In this document: positions 1-6,026 of the stretch, piece after piece
Layout: the number at the start of each line of letters is the position of its first letter
Position numbering within the stretch: position 1 is the first letter of the stretch
Translations under genes and position numbers: made by a program
From: Acidobacteriota bacterium
GTDB taxonomy: Bacteria > Acidobacteriota > HRBIN11
Direction of reading: 5' to 3'
NCBI GenBank assembly: GCA_025061865.1
Contig: JANXAA010000024.1
Span: forward strand, 1-13,526
DNA: 13,526 bases
The notes under the pieces: generated by a model
Database searches by the model: none
What the model saw: the letters and a program-made list of their open reading frames with translations, nothing else
What the model was told of the DNA's origin: nothing

Positions 1-1
1 G

Positions 2-913
2 AACATTCAGCCCCCCCGGGTCATCGGCCATGAAGTGGCCGGCCGGGTCGTCGCTGTCGGTCGTCAGGTTGAGGCTTGGAAGGAGGGAGACTACGTCTCG
101 GTCGAGACCCATATCGTCTGTGGACGGTGTCGGGCCTGCCGGACGGGCAACCTGCACGTGTGTTACCGACTTCAGATCCTGGGCATCCACCGACCCGGCA
201 GTTACGCCGAGTACGTCTGCGTGCCAGCGATGAACTTGGTCCGGAACGACCCCCGGTGGCATCCGGCCGTGGCGTCCATCCAGGAGCCCTTCGGGAATGC
301 TGTCGATACGGTCCTCTGTGAGTCGGTCGCCGGTGCCCGCGTCCTGGTAACGGGCTGTGGCCCCATCGGCCTGATGGCCATCGGCGTCGCCCGGGCCGCC
401 GGAGCCGACTGGATCGGGGCGACGGACCCGAATGCCTTCCGGCGGTCTTTGGCCCTCCAGATGGGGTCCGACCAGGTGTGGGACCCCACGCAGGAACCCG
501 TCCTAGACCTCATCCTGGAGGCCACGCAGGGCGAGGGCGTCGACGTCGTCCTCGAGATGTCCGGCCATCCGGTGGCCCTGGACCTAGGATTGAAGGCCTT
601 GGCCATGGCCGGACGGGTCGCCCTCCTGGGCCTCCTGCCGACGCCGGTGTCTGTCGACCTGACGGATGGCCTTATCTTCAAGGGCGCTCGCATGTACGGC
701 ATCACGGGTCGTCGCATGTTCCAGACCTGGTATCAGGTCCAAGCCTTCCTCCGGGACGGCAAGGTCCCCCTCGAGCGCTTGATTACCCACGAGTACTCCC
801 TAGAGGCTTTCGAGGCGGCGTTCCGCCGGATGGAGGCCGGGGACTGCGCAAAAGTCGCCCTATATCCCAACCTGGAGCTGGTCCGCCCTTTACACGGACT
901 GGCTTCGGCATGA
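2..913 (+). CDS. tdh: L-threonine 3-dehydrogenase, 5'-truncated by the window edge
   Basis: Zinc-dependent medium-chain dehydrogenase that oxidises L-threonine with NAD+ to 2-amino-3-ketobutyrate in the cytoplasm. The frame is open from base 2, so the gene begins upstream of the window. The fragment is 303 residues; compared with the E. coli enzyme (341 aa) about 50 N-terminal residues are missing, including the catalytic-zinc cysteine. Visible are the GHE zinc/active-site motif (fragment residues 9-11), the four structural-zinc cysteines (40, 43, 46, 54), the EPFGNAV segment typical of threonine dehydrogenases rather than generic alcohol dehydrogenases, and the nucleotide-binding turn TGCGPIG. 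The C-terminal part (FKG..MYGITGRRMFQTWYQ, then ITHEYSLEAFEAAF) also follows Tdh closely. The product is the substrate of the next gene's enzyme, which supports the call. An ATG or GTG near 30-37 would be an artefactual start because conserved sequence precedes it. Confidence 0.95.
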   Translation, partial: NIQPPRVIGHEVAGRVVAVGRQVEAWKEGDYVSVETHIVCGRCRACRTGNLHVCYRLQILGIHRPGSYAEYVCVPAMNLVRNDPRWHPAVASIQEPFGNAVDTVLCESVAGARVLVTGCGPIGLMAIGVARAAGADWIGATDPNAFRRSLALQMGSDQVWDPTQEPVLDLILEATQGEGVDVVLEMSGHPVALDLGLKALAMAGRVALLGLLPTPVSVDLTDGLIFKGARMYGITGRRMFQTWYQVQAFLRDGKVPLERLITHEYSLEAFEAAFRRMEAGDCAKVALYPNLELVRPLHGLASA

Positions 914-1064
914 CTGGGGGCCAATAAGTAGTTCAGCCGATAAGAAGTAAGGAAGTGCCGGCGTCCCTGCTCCCACAGACGGGACGTCTGCACTCTAAGT
1001 CGGAGGCGTGCATCATTTTGGATGGCAGCAGAGCAACGTTATGACCTACGATGGGAGGCCGACG

Positions 1065-2246
1065 ATGGGCGTGCTGGACTTCATCGATACGGAACTTCAG
1101 GAACTCCAGGCCCAGGGTCTGTATATCTACATCCGGACCATCGAGAGCCCGCAGGGTGCTTGGATCACCGTTCAGGGCCGACAGGTCTTGAACCTGTGCT
1201 CGAATAACTACCTGGGCTTTGCGAATCACCCGGCCCTCCGGCAGGCCGCGCACGAGGCCATCGAACGGTTCGGTGTCGGCCCAGCGGCCGTCCGGACGAT
1301 CGCCGGGACGATGAGCCTTCACTTGGAACTGGAGCGGAAGCTCGCCGAGTTCAAACGCGTCGAGGCCACGCTGTCCCTCCAGTCCGGTTTTGCCGCTAAC
1401 TTGGCGACGATCCCGGCCCTCGTCGGGCCCGAAGACGGTATCTTTTCTGACGAGTTGAACCACGCCAGCATCATCGACGGATGCCGCCTCAGCCGGGCCC
1501 AGATCGTCCGCTATCCCCACTGCGACGTGCAGGCCCTCGAGGATCTCTTGCGGCGGGAAGCCTCCAAGTACCGACGGCGCCTCCTCGTGACCGACGGCGT
1601 GTTCAGCATGGACGGCGACATCGCCCCCCTGCCCGAATTGGTCCGACTGGCCCGAGAATACGAGTGTATCCTGATGGTCGATGACGCCCACGGCGAGGGC
1701 GTCCTCGGCTACGGTGGCCGCGGCATCGTCGACCACTTCGGCCTTCACGGCCAGGTCGACATTGAGGTCGGCACGCTGTCCAAGGCCTTCGGCGTCGTCG
1801 GAGGCTACGTGGCCGGGTCGGCCCGGCTGGTCGAGTACCTCCGACAGAAGGCCCGACCGTTTCTGTTCTCTAGTGCTGTCACGCCGCCTGACGTGGCCGC
1901 CTGTATCGCCGCCGTCGACATCCTGACCGAGAGTACGCAACTCGTCGAACGTCTCTGGGAAAATACCCGCTACTTTAAGGAAGGCATGCGCCAGTTGGGC
2001 TTCGATACGGGTCGAAGCCAGACGCCCATCATACCCGTCATGTTAGGCGACGCCCGACTGGCGACCGAGTGCTCGAAACGCCTATTCGAACACAACGTCT
2101 TTGCTCAGGCCATCGGTTACCCGACCGTTCCCCGGGGCCAGGCCCGAATCCGGGTCATGATCTCGGCCGTCCATGCCCGAGAGGACCTCGACTTCGCCCT
2201 CGAGGTCTTCCGCCGGGTCGGCCGAGAGCTCGGCGTCGTGAGTTGA
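1065..2246 (+). CDS. kbl: 2-amino-3-ketobutyrate CoA ligase (glycine C-acetyltransferase)
   Basis: PLP enzyme of the alpha-oxoamine synthase family. It cleaves 2-amino-3-ketobutyrate with CoA to glycine and acetyl-CoA, completing the pathway begun by Tdh. The product is 393 aa, against about 398 in E. coli. Seen are CSNNYLG (residues 45-51), NHASIIDG (132-139) with the cofactor-stacking His, TDGVFSMDGD (176-185), VDDAHGEGVLG (205-215) and the PLP lysine in TLSKAFG (Lys240). I chose the ATG at 1065 because GGGAGG ends 6 nt upstream and the start then aligns with E. coli Kbl; GTG 1008 and ATG 1041 are in frame but have poorly placed or no ribosome site. The sequence resembles Thermus-type enzymes that, from family knowledge, can also have 8-amino-7-oxononanoate (biotin) synthase activity, so dual function is possible. 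Adjacency to tdh favours Kbl. The 151-bp gap after tdh shows no clear terminator. Confidence 0.93.
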   Translation: MGVLDFIDTELQELQAQGLYIYIRTIESPQGAWITVQGRQVLNLCSNNYLGFANHPALRQAAHEAIERFGVGPAAVRTIAGTMSLHLELERKLAEFKRVEATLSLQSGFAANLATIPALVGPEDGIFSDELNHASIIDGCRLSRAQIVRYPHCDVQALEDLLRREASKYRRRLLVTDGVFSMDGDIAPLPELVRLAREYECILMVDDAHGEGVLGYGGRGIVDHFGLHGQVDIEVGTLSKAFGVVGGYVAGSARLVEYLRQKARPFLFSSAVTPPDVAACIAAVDILTESTQLVERLWENTRYFKEGMRQLGFDTGRSQTPIIPVMLGDARLATECSKRLFEHNVFAQAIGYPTVPRGQARIRVMISAVHAREDLDFALEVFRRVGRELGVVS

Positions 2247-2256
2247 AGGGGGCCTC

Positions 2257-2281
2257 GGGTGTCAGGTCGTGGGTGTTCAAG
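2257..2281. repeat. Degenerate GGTGTY-type intergenic repeat remnant
   Basis: Just after kbl the sequence holds GGGTGTCAGG (2257-2266) and GGGTGTTCAAG (2271-2281), two imperfect copies of a motif that recurs near 3677-3690 and 5944-5950. No clear right arm is visible, so this is at best a decayed member of the palindromic family described for those sites. Confidence 0.3.
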
Positions 2282-2343
2282 TGTAAAAAACTACGGACCG
2301 GGCACCGGCAGGGTGTCGGGAGGCCTCGTCCTGCTAACCCAAT

Positions 2344-2374
2344 AAACCTAATAATCTAAATAAGATATAGGTTT
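2344..2374. promoter_or_regulatory. AT-rich dyad, probable promoter/operator region of the zinc-ribbon PEGA gene
   Basis: In an otherwise GC-rich gap, this 31-bp stretch is strongly AT-rich and bounded by the perfect inverted arms AAACCTA (2344-2350) and TAGGTTT (2368-2374), with a second, slightly off-centre pair ATCT/AGAT (2354-2357/2363-2366) inside. It lies 48 bp before the ATG at 2422. A promoter with an overlapping repressor or activator site is the natural reading. I could not fix a convincing -35/-10 pair: TATACA at 2400-2405 and TAAGAT at 2361-2366 each match the -10 consensus at only 4 of 6 positions. Confidence 0.4.
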
Positions 2375-2421
2375 GTAGTCCGCAGGCCTGGGTCTCTTTT
2401 ATACAGAGGGCTGGAGACCGA

Positions 2422-3651
2422 ATGCGCGTTTGTCCCTCGTGCGGCTCGGCCTATTCCGACGAACGCGACACGTGCCCCCTATGCGACGTGCGCCTGCAGG
2501 ATCAGGACAAGACCCAAGTCATCACCATTCCCCAACGGCGACCCCCTGAATGGCACCGACCCTGCCCCTACTGCGGTCAGAAAGTCCTGATCGGCTTGGA
2601 CCGTTGCCCCTGGTGCCGTCGCCCCCTGGAGGAGGAGACGGCCCGAGTGACTCCAGGGGAAGCGGCTCCGCCTGCCTCGATGCCGCCGGAGACGGCTCCA
2701 GACAAAAAGCCGTCGGTCTATATCGACTCCCGACTGATGAGCTTCGAGACGATGGACACCGAGGAGACCCGCGTCATCGAACGTCGCGGTGGGGAGGTCT
2801 TTCCCGAAGAAGCAATCACGACTCCACTCAGTCCCCTAGAGGCGCCGGCGATGCCGGCCCCCGAACCCGTCGGGCCCCTGCCTCAGGGGGTACGAAGCCC
2901 GACGCCGGAAGCGCCGCTTTCAGCCGACTCGGCTCTGCGTCCGTTGGTTCCCCCTACAGCCGTCCGCATCGGCTTGGTCGTCCTCGTCTTCGGGATCGTG
3001 TTCGGTGTCGGTCTCGCTGGGTACTGGTTCGTCCGCCGACTGATGCGCTCCGAGCGGCCGGCCCCGCCGGCCCTGACTCAGCGGCCGGTCGCGCCATCCT
3101 CGAAAGCCGAGACCCCAGGCCCCGCGCCCCCCGCCATCGTGAACCCGCCGGCCATGGGGCGTCTGATCGTGAGTATTCAGCGTCCGGCCCAGATTTACGT
3201 CGACGATGCCCTGGTCGCCACGGCGCCCGTCGCTGAGATCCAAGTCCCACCGGGGACCCATCGAATCCGTGTCGTGTGGCTTCCCACCGATAAGAGCCCG
3301 CCGCCGGACCCCCAGGAGTTCACGGTCGAAGTATTTCCTGGGCAGGCCGTGAACCTCCCGGTGACCCCACCGAAACCGGCCCGGCTTTACGTCAATACCT
3401 GGCCCTGGAGTGAGGTCTGGATCGACGGCCGTCGCTACGGGGAGACCCCAGCCGTCGTGACCCTCCCGGCGGGACCTCATGAACTGGAGTTCCGCCGCTC
3501 AGACGGCCGGAGCTACCGGGTCTCGATCGAGCTCCTCCCAGGCAAGACCCTGCGGGTCGGCTACGACTTCACGTCGGGTCAGCTCTGGCAAAATCCCCCG
3601 CCGTCGGCCGCCTCGTCCCCAGGAGTTGACAGGAGCGGGGAGCCGGAATAA
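2422..3651 (+). CDS. Membrane protein with two zinc ribbons, one TM helix and two PEGA-like domains
   Basis: 409 aa, function unknown. Order of parts: zinc ribbon 1 (Cys4, 7, 18, 21), zinc ribbon 2 (Cys48, 51, 62, 65), a Pro/Glu-rich disordered stretch (about 70-180), one hydrophobic helix (about 183-204), a Pro-rich linker (211-244), then two beta-rich repeats (about 246-314 and 319-385). The second has the PEGA-like pattern VWIDGRRYGETPAVVTLPAG; the first is a divergent relative with IYVDDALVATAPV. PEGA domains are usually outside the cytoplasm and zinc ribbons usually inside. Yet four arginines (205, 206, 209, 212) directly follow the helix, against few before it, so the positive-inside rule predicts the opposite orientation and the topology is unresolved. 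The start at ATG 2422 is supported by GGAG 5 nt upstream. The gene stands alone between the threonine and arginine operons, with its own AT-rich upstream region. A regulatory or cell-surface scaffold role is conjecture. Confidence 0.85.
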   Translation: MRVCPSCGSAYSDERDTCPLCDVRLQDQDKTQVITIPQRRPPEWHRPCPYCGQKVLIGLDRCPWCRRPLEEETARVTPGEAAPPASMPPETAPDKKPSVYIDSRLMSFETMDTEETRVIERRGGEVFPEEAITTPLSPLEAPAMPAPEPVGPLPQGVRSPTPEAPLSADSALRPLVPPTAVRIGLVVLVFGIVFGVGLAGYWFVRRLMRSERPAPPALTQRPVAPSSKAETPGPAPPAIVNPPAMGRLIVSIQRPAQIYVDDALVATAPVAEIQVPPGTHRIRVVWLPTDKSPPPDPQEFTVEVFPGQAVNLPVTPPKPARLYVNTWPWSEVWIDGRRYGETPAVVTLPAGPHELEFRRSDGRSYRVSIELLPGKTLRVGYDFTSGQLWQNPPPSAASSPGVDRSGEPE

Positions 3652-3676
3652 GATTAAAGTTCTAGTGTCCGGTTTT

Positions 3677-3728
3677 CGGTGTTAGGTGTTCAGACGCATA
3701 GGAAGGCGGACGCCGAATGCTGAATACC
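3677..3728. repeat. Imperfect palindromic intergenic repeat
   Basis: CGGTGTTAGGTGTTCAG (3677-3693) is followed by CTGAATACC (3720-3728). GGTGTTCAG (3685-3693) pairs with CTGAATACC over 9 bp including one G-U, and a small GGCG/CGCC hairpin (3705-3714) sits in the loop. There is no T-run after the right arm, so this is not a classical Rho-independent terminator. Its left half resembles the elements near 2257 and 5944, which suggests a dispersed repeat. Confidence 0.45.
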
Positions 3729-3787
3729 GGGAGCCCCAGCTAACCGGATCCGTGCCGATGATGGTGGCTTGGTGTGCCTCACGTAAC

Positions 3788-3814
3788 CCGGTGACTTCGA
3801 CCCTGCGTCACCGG
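3788..3814 (+). other. GC-rich hairpin in the gene-free region before argC
   Basis: CCGGTGAC (3788-3795) and GTCACCGG (3807-3814) form a perfect 8-bp stem with an 11-nt loop. The palindrome GGGAATTCCC follows at 3844-3853. No T-tract follows either, so these could be a processed 3' end, a Rho-dependent signal, an operator or a repeat remnant. I see no gene between 3652 and 4142: the + strand has no ORF with a ribosome site, and the 79-residue minus-strand ORF (3779-4018) is not protein-like. Confidence 0.35.
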
Positions 3815-3903
3815 CATAGGCCTGCCTAAACCCGCCCGCCGATGGGAATTCCCGCCAGATTCAAGGCCGCGGCGGTAGTCTGACCTCTCGCACGGGCGCA
3901 TTG

Positions 3904-3959
3904 CCTTAGAATTACGCAAATTAATTATATTAATAAAATCTTTATTCATAATTCTAAGG
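3904..3959 (+). promoter_or_regulatory. AT-rich island with perfect 11-bp inverted repeat; candidate arg operon promoter/operator
   Basis: CCTTAGAATTA (3904-3914) is perfectly complementary to TAATTCTAAGG (3949-3959), with a 34-nt loop that is almost entirely A/T and contains its own palindrome, ATTAAT-TAT-ATTAAT (3920-3934). Such AT content is exceptional in this window. Possible promoter hexamers are TTGCCT (3901-3906) with TATATT (3926-3931), at a long 19-nt spacing, or CATAAT (3947-3952) as an alternative -10. Bases 3933-3950 match the E. coli-type ARG box (half-sites TGAAT and ATTCA around 4 A/T bases) at about 13 of 16 informative positions: ATTCA is exact at 3944-3948 and the other half is AAAAT. 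A low-specificity match is expected by chance in such AT-rich DNA, so ArgR control is a hypothesis. The argC start lies about 185 bp downstream. Confidence 0.5.
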
Positions 3960-3976
3960 GTCCACGGGGCACGGCC

Positions 3977-4040
3977 GCCGGCATTCCGGCTGGCGTCGGG
4001 AGGGGATGGCACGGACATCCCTGCCGGCGTTGGACGCCGG
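3977..4040 (+). other. Structured argC leader: three consecutive hairpins
   Basis: If transcription starts in the AT island, the arg mRNA has a long leader. It contains GCCGG-CATT-CCGGC (3977-3990), then GGGGATG (4002-4008) with CATCCCT (4016-4022; 7 bp, one G-U, 7-nt loop), then CCGGCGT-TGG-ACGCCGG (4024-4040; perfect 7-bp stem, 3-nt loop). In GC-rich DNA some hairpins arise by chance, but three abutting ones are notable. I recognise no known riboswitch class, and no T-run follows the last stem, so a terminator is unlikely. Confidence 0.35.
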
Positions 4041-4142
4041 GGGGCGCCGAGCGGATGCAGGCCAGGGCCGGGACTCTATTATCGCTCGTTCCGACGTTCC
4101 GTCATGAGGCTTCACGAACCTGAAGAGCGGAGACGAAGCGCT

Positions 4143-5165
4143 ATGCAAATCCTCCAGGTCGGCGTCCTCGGCGGGTCCGGGTTCACGGGCCTGGAGCTCC
4201 TCCGGTGTCTCCGGGGGCACCCCGGGGTGCGGGTCGTTTTTGCGACGGCGCGTCAACCGGACGCTGTCGGGACACGTCGGTTTCCCGGGCCGTGGTGCAC
4301 CTCCGAGGAGTCTTTGGCGTATTCCGTCGATTGGGTCTTCTCGTGTCTGCCCCATGGCGAGTCGGCCCGCTGGGTGACCGCCTGGGCGGATCGGGGGGTC
4401 CGGGTTATCGACCTGAGCGGGGACTTTCGGTTTCCGACGCCTGAGCTCTATACGGCCTGGTATGGGATACCCCATCCCTGTCCGGAGCGTCTGGCCGAGG
4501 CCGTTTTGGTCCTGCCGGAATGGAACGCCGAAGCGGCTCGGGATCGGCGGATCATGGCTAACCCGGGATGCTACCCGACGGCTGTCTGGCTGGCTGTCCT
4601 GCCGGCAGTCCGGAGGGGTCTGGTCGATACCCGAATGATCATCATCGATGCGAAGTCGGGCGTGACAGGTGCTGGCCGGCCGCCGACAGAGCGGACCCAC
4701 TTCGTGAACGTGCAGGAGAACTTTACGGTCTACTCAGCCGGCCGACGGCATCGGCATGTAGGCGAGATCGAGTACTACCTGGAGACCTGGACTCGCACAC
4801 CGAGCCGCATTTTGTTTACAGCGGGCCTCTTACCAGTCCGGCGGGGCCTCATGGTGACAGTCTACGCGGCCCTGCGGGGTGGGGCCACGGCACGGACGGT
4901 CTGGTCCTGTTTAGTGGAGGCTTATGCCGGCCGGCCCTTTGTGCGGGTCCGACCCTTGGGCGAGGTCCCGACGCTTCATGACGTCGTCGGGACGAACCGG
5001 TGTGATGTCGGTGTCGTTGAGGCCGACGAGGCGGGGTGGGTCGTCCTCGTGGCGGCCCTCGACAACCTTTTGAAGGGTGCCGGCGGTCAGGCCGTGCAAA
5101 CGATGAACCTCTGGATGGGGTGGGACGAAACGCTGGGCCTGCCGGTCGAAGGAGGCGACGCATGA
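4143..5165 (+). CDS. argC: N-acetyl-gamma-glutamyl-phosphate reductase
   Basis: Reduces N-acetylglutamyl 5-phosphate with NADPH to N-acetylglutamate semialdehyde, the third step of arginine synthesis. The product is 340 aa (E. coli 334). Seen are the Rossmann turn GGSGFTGLELL (residues 10-20), the CLPHG segment (68-72), the catalytic cysteine in NPGCYPTA (Cys143), SGVTGAGR (172-179) and the active-site histidine region HRHVGEIE (203-210). The C-terminus keeps the NLLKGAGGQAVQ motif. I chose ATG 4143 over the in-frame ATG at 4104: the family begins just before the Rossmann strand, GGAG sits 10 nt upstream of 4143, and no ribosome site precedes 4104. It is the first gene of the arg operon and overlaps argB by 4 nt (ATGA), implying translational coupling. 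Control from the AT island and leader upstream is plausible but unproven. Confidence 0.96.
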   Translation: MQILQVGVLGGSGFTGLELLRCLRGHPGVRVVFATARQPDAVGTRRFPGPWCTSEESLAYSVDWVFSCLPHGESARWVTAWADRGVRVIDLSGDFRFPTPELYTAWYGIPHPCPERLAEAVLVLPEWNAEAARDRRIMANPGCYPTAVWLAVLPAVRRGLVDTRMIIIDAKSGVTGAGRPPTERTHFVNVQENFTVYSAGRRHRHVGEIEYYLETWTRTPSRILFTAGLLPVRRGLMVTVYAALRGGATARTVWSCLVEAYAGRPFVRVRPLGEVPTLHDVVGTNRCDVGVVEADEAGWVVLVAALDNLLKGAGGQAVQTMNLWMGWDETLGLPVEGGDA

Positions 5166-5986
5166 AGACGGTCGTCCTGAAGGTCGGGGGTCGTCTCTTG
5201 GACGAAGCGACCTGGCCGGCGGTCGTGACCGAAGTAGCGGACCTACGGGACCGGGGTCACGCCGTCGTGATCGTTCATGGCGGCGGACCTGAGATCACGG
5301 AGATGAGTGCCCGGCTCGGTCTGAAAGCCCGTTTCGTCCACGGCCGACGGGTCACGGACTCGTCGACCCTGGCCGTCGTCGAGATGGTCCTCTCGGGGGT
5401 CATCAACCGACGGCTGGTCGGGGGACTTCAGCGGCAGGGTATCCCAGCCCTTGGGCTCTCGGGTCGGGACCTGGACTTGGTCGTCGCCCGGCGGCGGCCC
5501 GAGTTGGGTGAAGTCGGGGAGCCTGTGCAAGTTCGGCGAGAAGTGCTTCAGGCGCTTCTTCAGAACGGTTGGGTCGTCGTCCTGGCGCCCATCTGTTCGG
5601 ACGGTCACGGGCAGGCCCTCAACGTGAACGCCGACGAAGTGGCGGCGGCCGTAGCGGGGGCCCTCGAAGCAGAATGCCTGTTCCTGCTGACGGACACGCC
5701 CGGCGTGCTGGACGCCTCGGGCCGGCGCCTGCCGTGGCTGACGCCGAGGGCTTTCGACCGCTTAGTACAGGCAGGCATTATCCGGGACGGCATGATCCCG
5801 AAGGCGGCCGCCGCTGTCGAGGCCCTGGCCCGCGGGGTTCAGCAAGTCCTTATCACAAGCCTCGGACCGGCACCCTTAGTCCATCAATTGAAGGAAAGCG
5901 AGTGGGGCACTTGGATCGGAAGAGATGAGGAAGATGCAAGACCGGTGTTGGGCTTTAGGGGTCAGGGAGAAGCGCCTGACTCCTGA
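5162..5986 (+). CDS. argB: Acetylglutamate kinase
   Basis: Phosphorylates N-acetylglutamate with ATP, the second step of arginine synthesis. The product is 274 aa. It shows the amino-acid kinase fold: KVGG (residues 7-10), VHGGGPE (38-44), GRRVTD (61-66), NVNADEVAAAVAGAL (154-168), TDTPGVLD (177-184) and the phosphate-binding lysine in GMIPKAAAAVE (Lys214). The start at ATG 5162 lies within the argC stop (ATGA), with GGAGG at 5151-5155. It begins directly at the first beta strand and so lacks the N-terminal helix that, in family knowledge, marks arginine-inhibited, ring-forming kinases such as those of Pseudomonas and Thermotoga. At the other end the usual C-terminal GTxI (here GTWI, 249-252) is followed by 22 extra residues, of which about the last 13 are encoded by a palindromic intergenic repeat. 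LysZ-type function is less likely because argG, argH and argJ follow and no lysW is seen. Confidence 0.95.
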   Translation: MKTVVLKVGGRLLDEATWPAVVTEVADLRDRGHAVVIVHGGGPEITEMSARLGLKARFVHGRRVTDSSTLAVVEMVLSGVINRRLVGGLQRQGIPALGLSGRDLDLVVARRRPELGEVGEPVQVRREVLQALLQNGWVVVLAPICSDGHGQALNVNADEVAAAVAGALEAECLFLLTDTPGVLDASGRRLPWLTPRAFDRLVQAGIIRDGMIPKAAAAVEALARGVQQVLITSLGPAPLVHQLKESEWGTWIGRDEEDARPVLGFRGQGEAPDS

Positions 5987-5998
5987 TCCCTAACACCC
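5942..5998. repeat. Imperfect palindromic repeat overlapping the argB 3' end
   Basis: GGTGTT (5944-5949) is mirrored by AACACC (5992-5997), TTAGGG (5955-5960) by CCCTAA (5988-5993), and GTCAGG (5962-5966, with the preceding G) by CCTGAC (5975-5980), giving nested arms. The 11-mer CTTTAGGGGTC (5953-5963) is repeated exactly at 10983-10993, in another intergenic palindrome. The argB stop codon (5984-5986) lies inside the right arm. Confidence 0.55.
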
Positions 5999-6026
5999 GG
6001 CACCCAATTCGCAGGGGAGGTTCGTG

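Noticed and set aside
933..1940. Minus-strand ORF of 335 residues opposite kbl
   Set aside because: It lies antisense to the conserved kbl frame, is rich in Gly/Asp/Gln typical of reversed GC-rich codons, and shows no domain.
3779..4018. Minus-strand ORF of 79 residues spanning the AT island before argC
   Set aside because: It runs through hairpins and the inverted-repeat island, has no convincing ribosome site, and its composition changes abruptly within the frame; it is most likely chance.
3954..4700. Long minus-strand ORF (248 residues) opposite argC
   Set aside because: It is the antisense shadow of a well-supported argC, low in complexity (Pro/Arg-rich), with no recognisable motif. Such long antisense frames are common in GC-rich genes.
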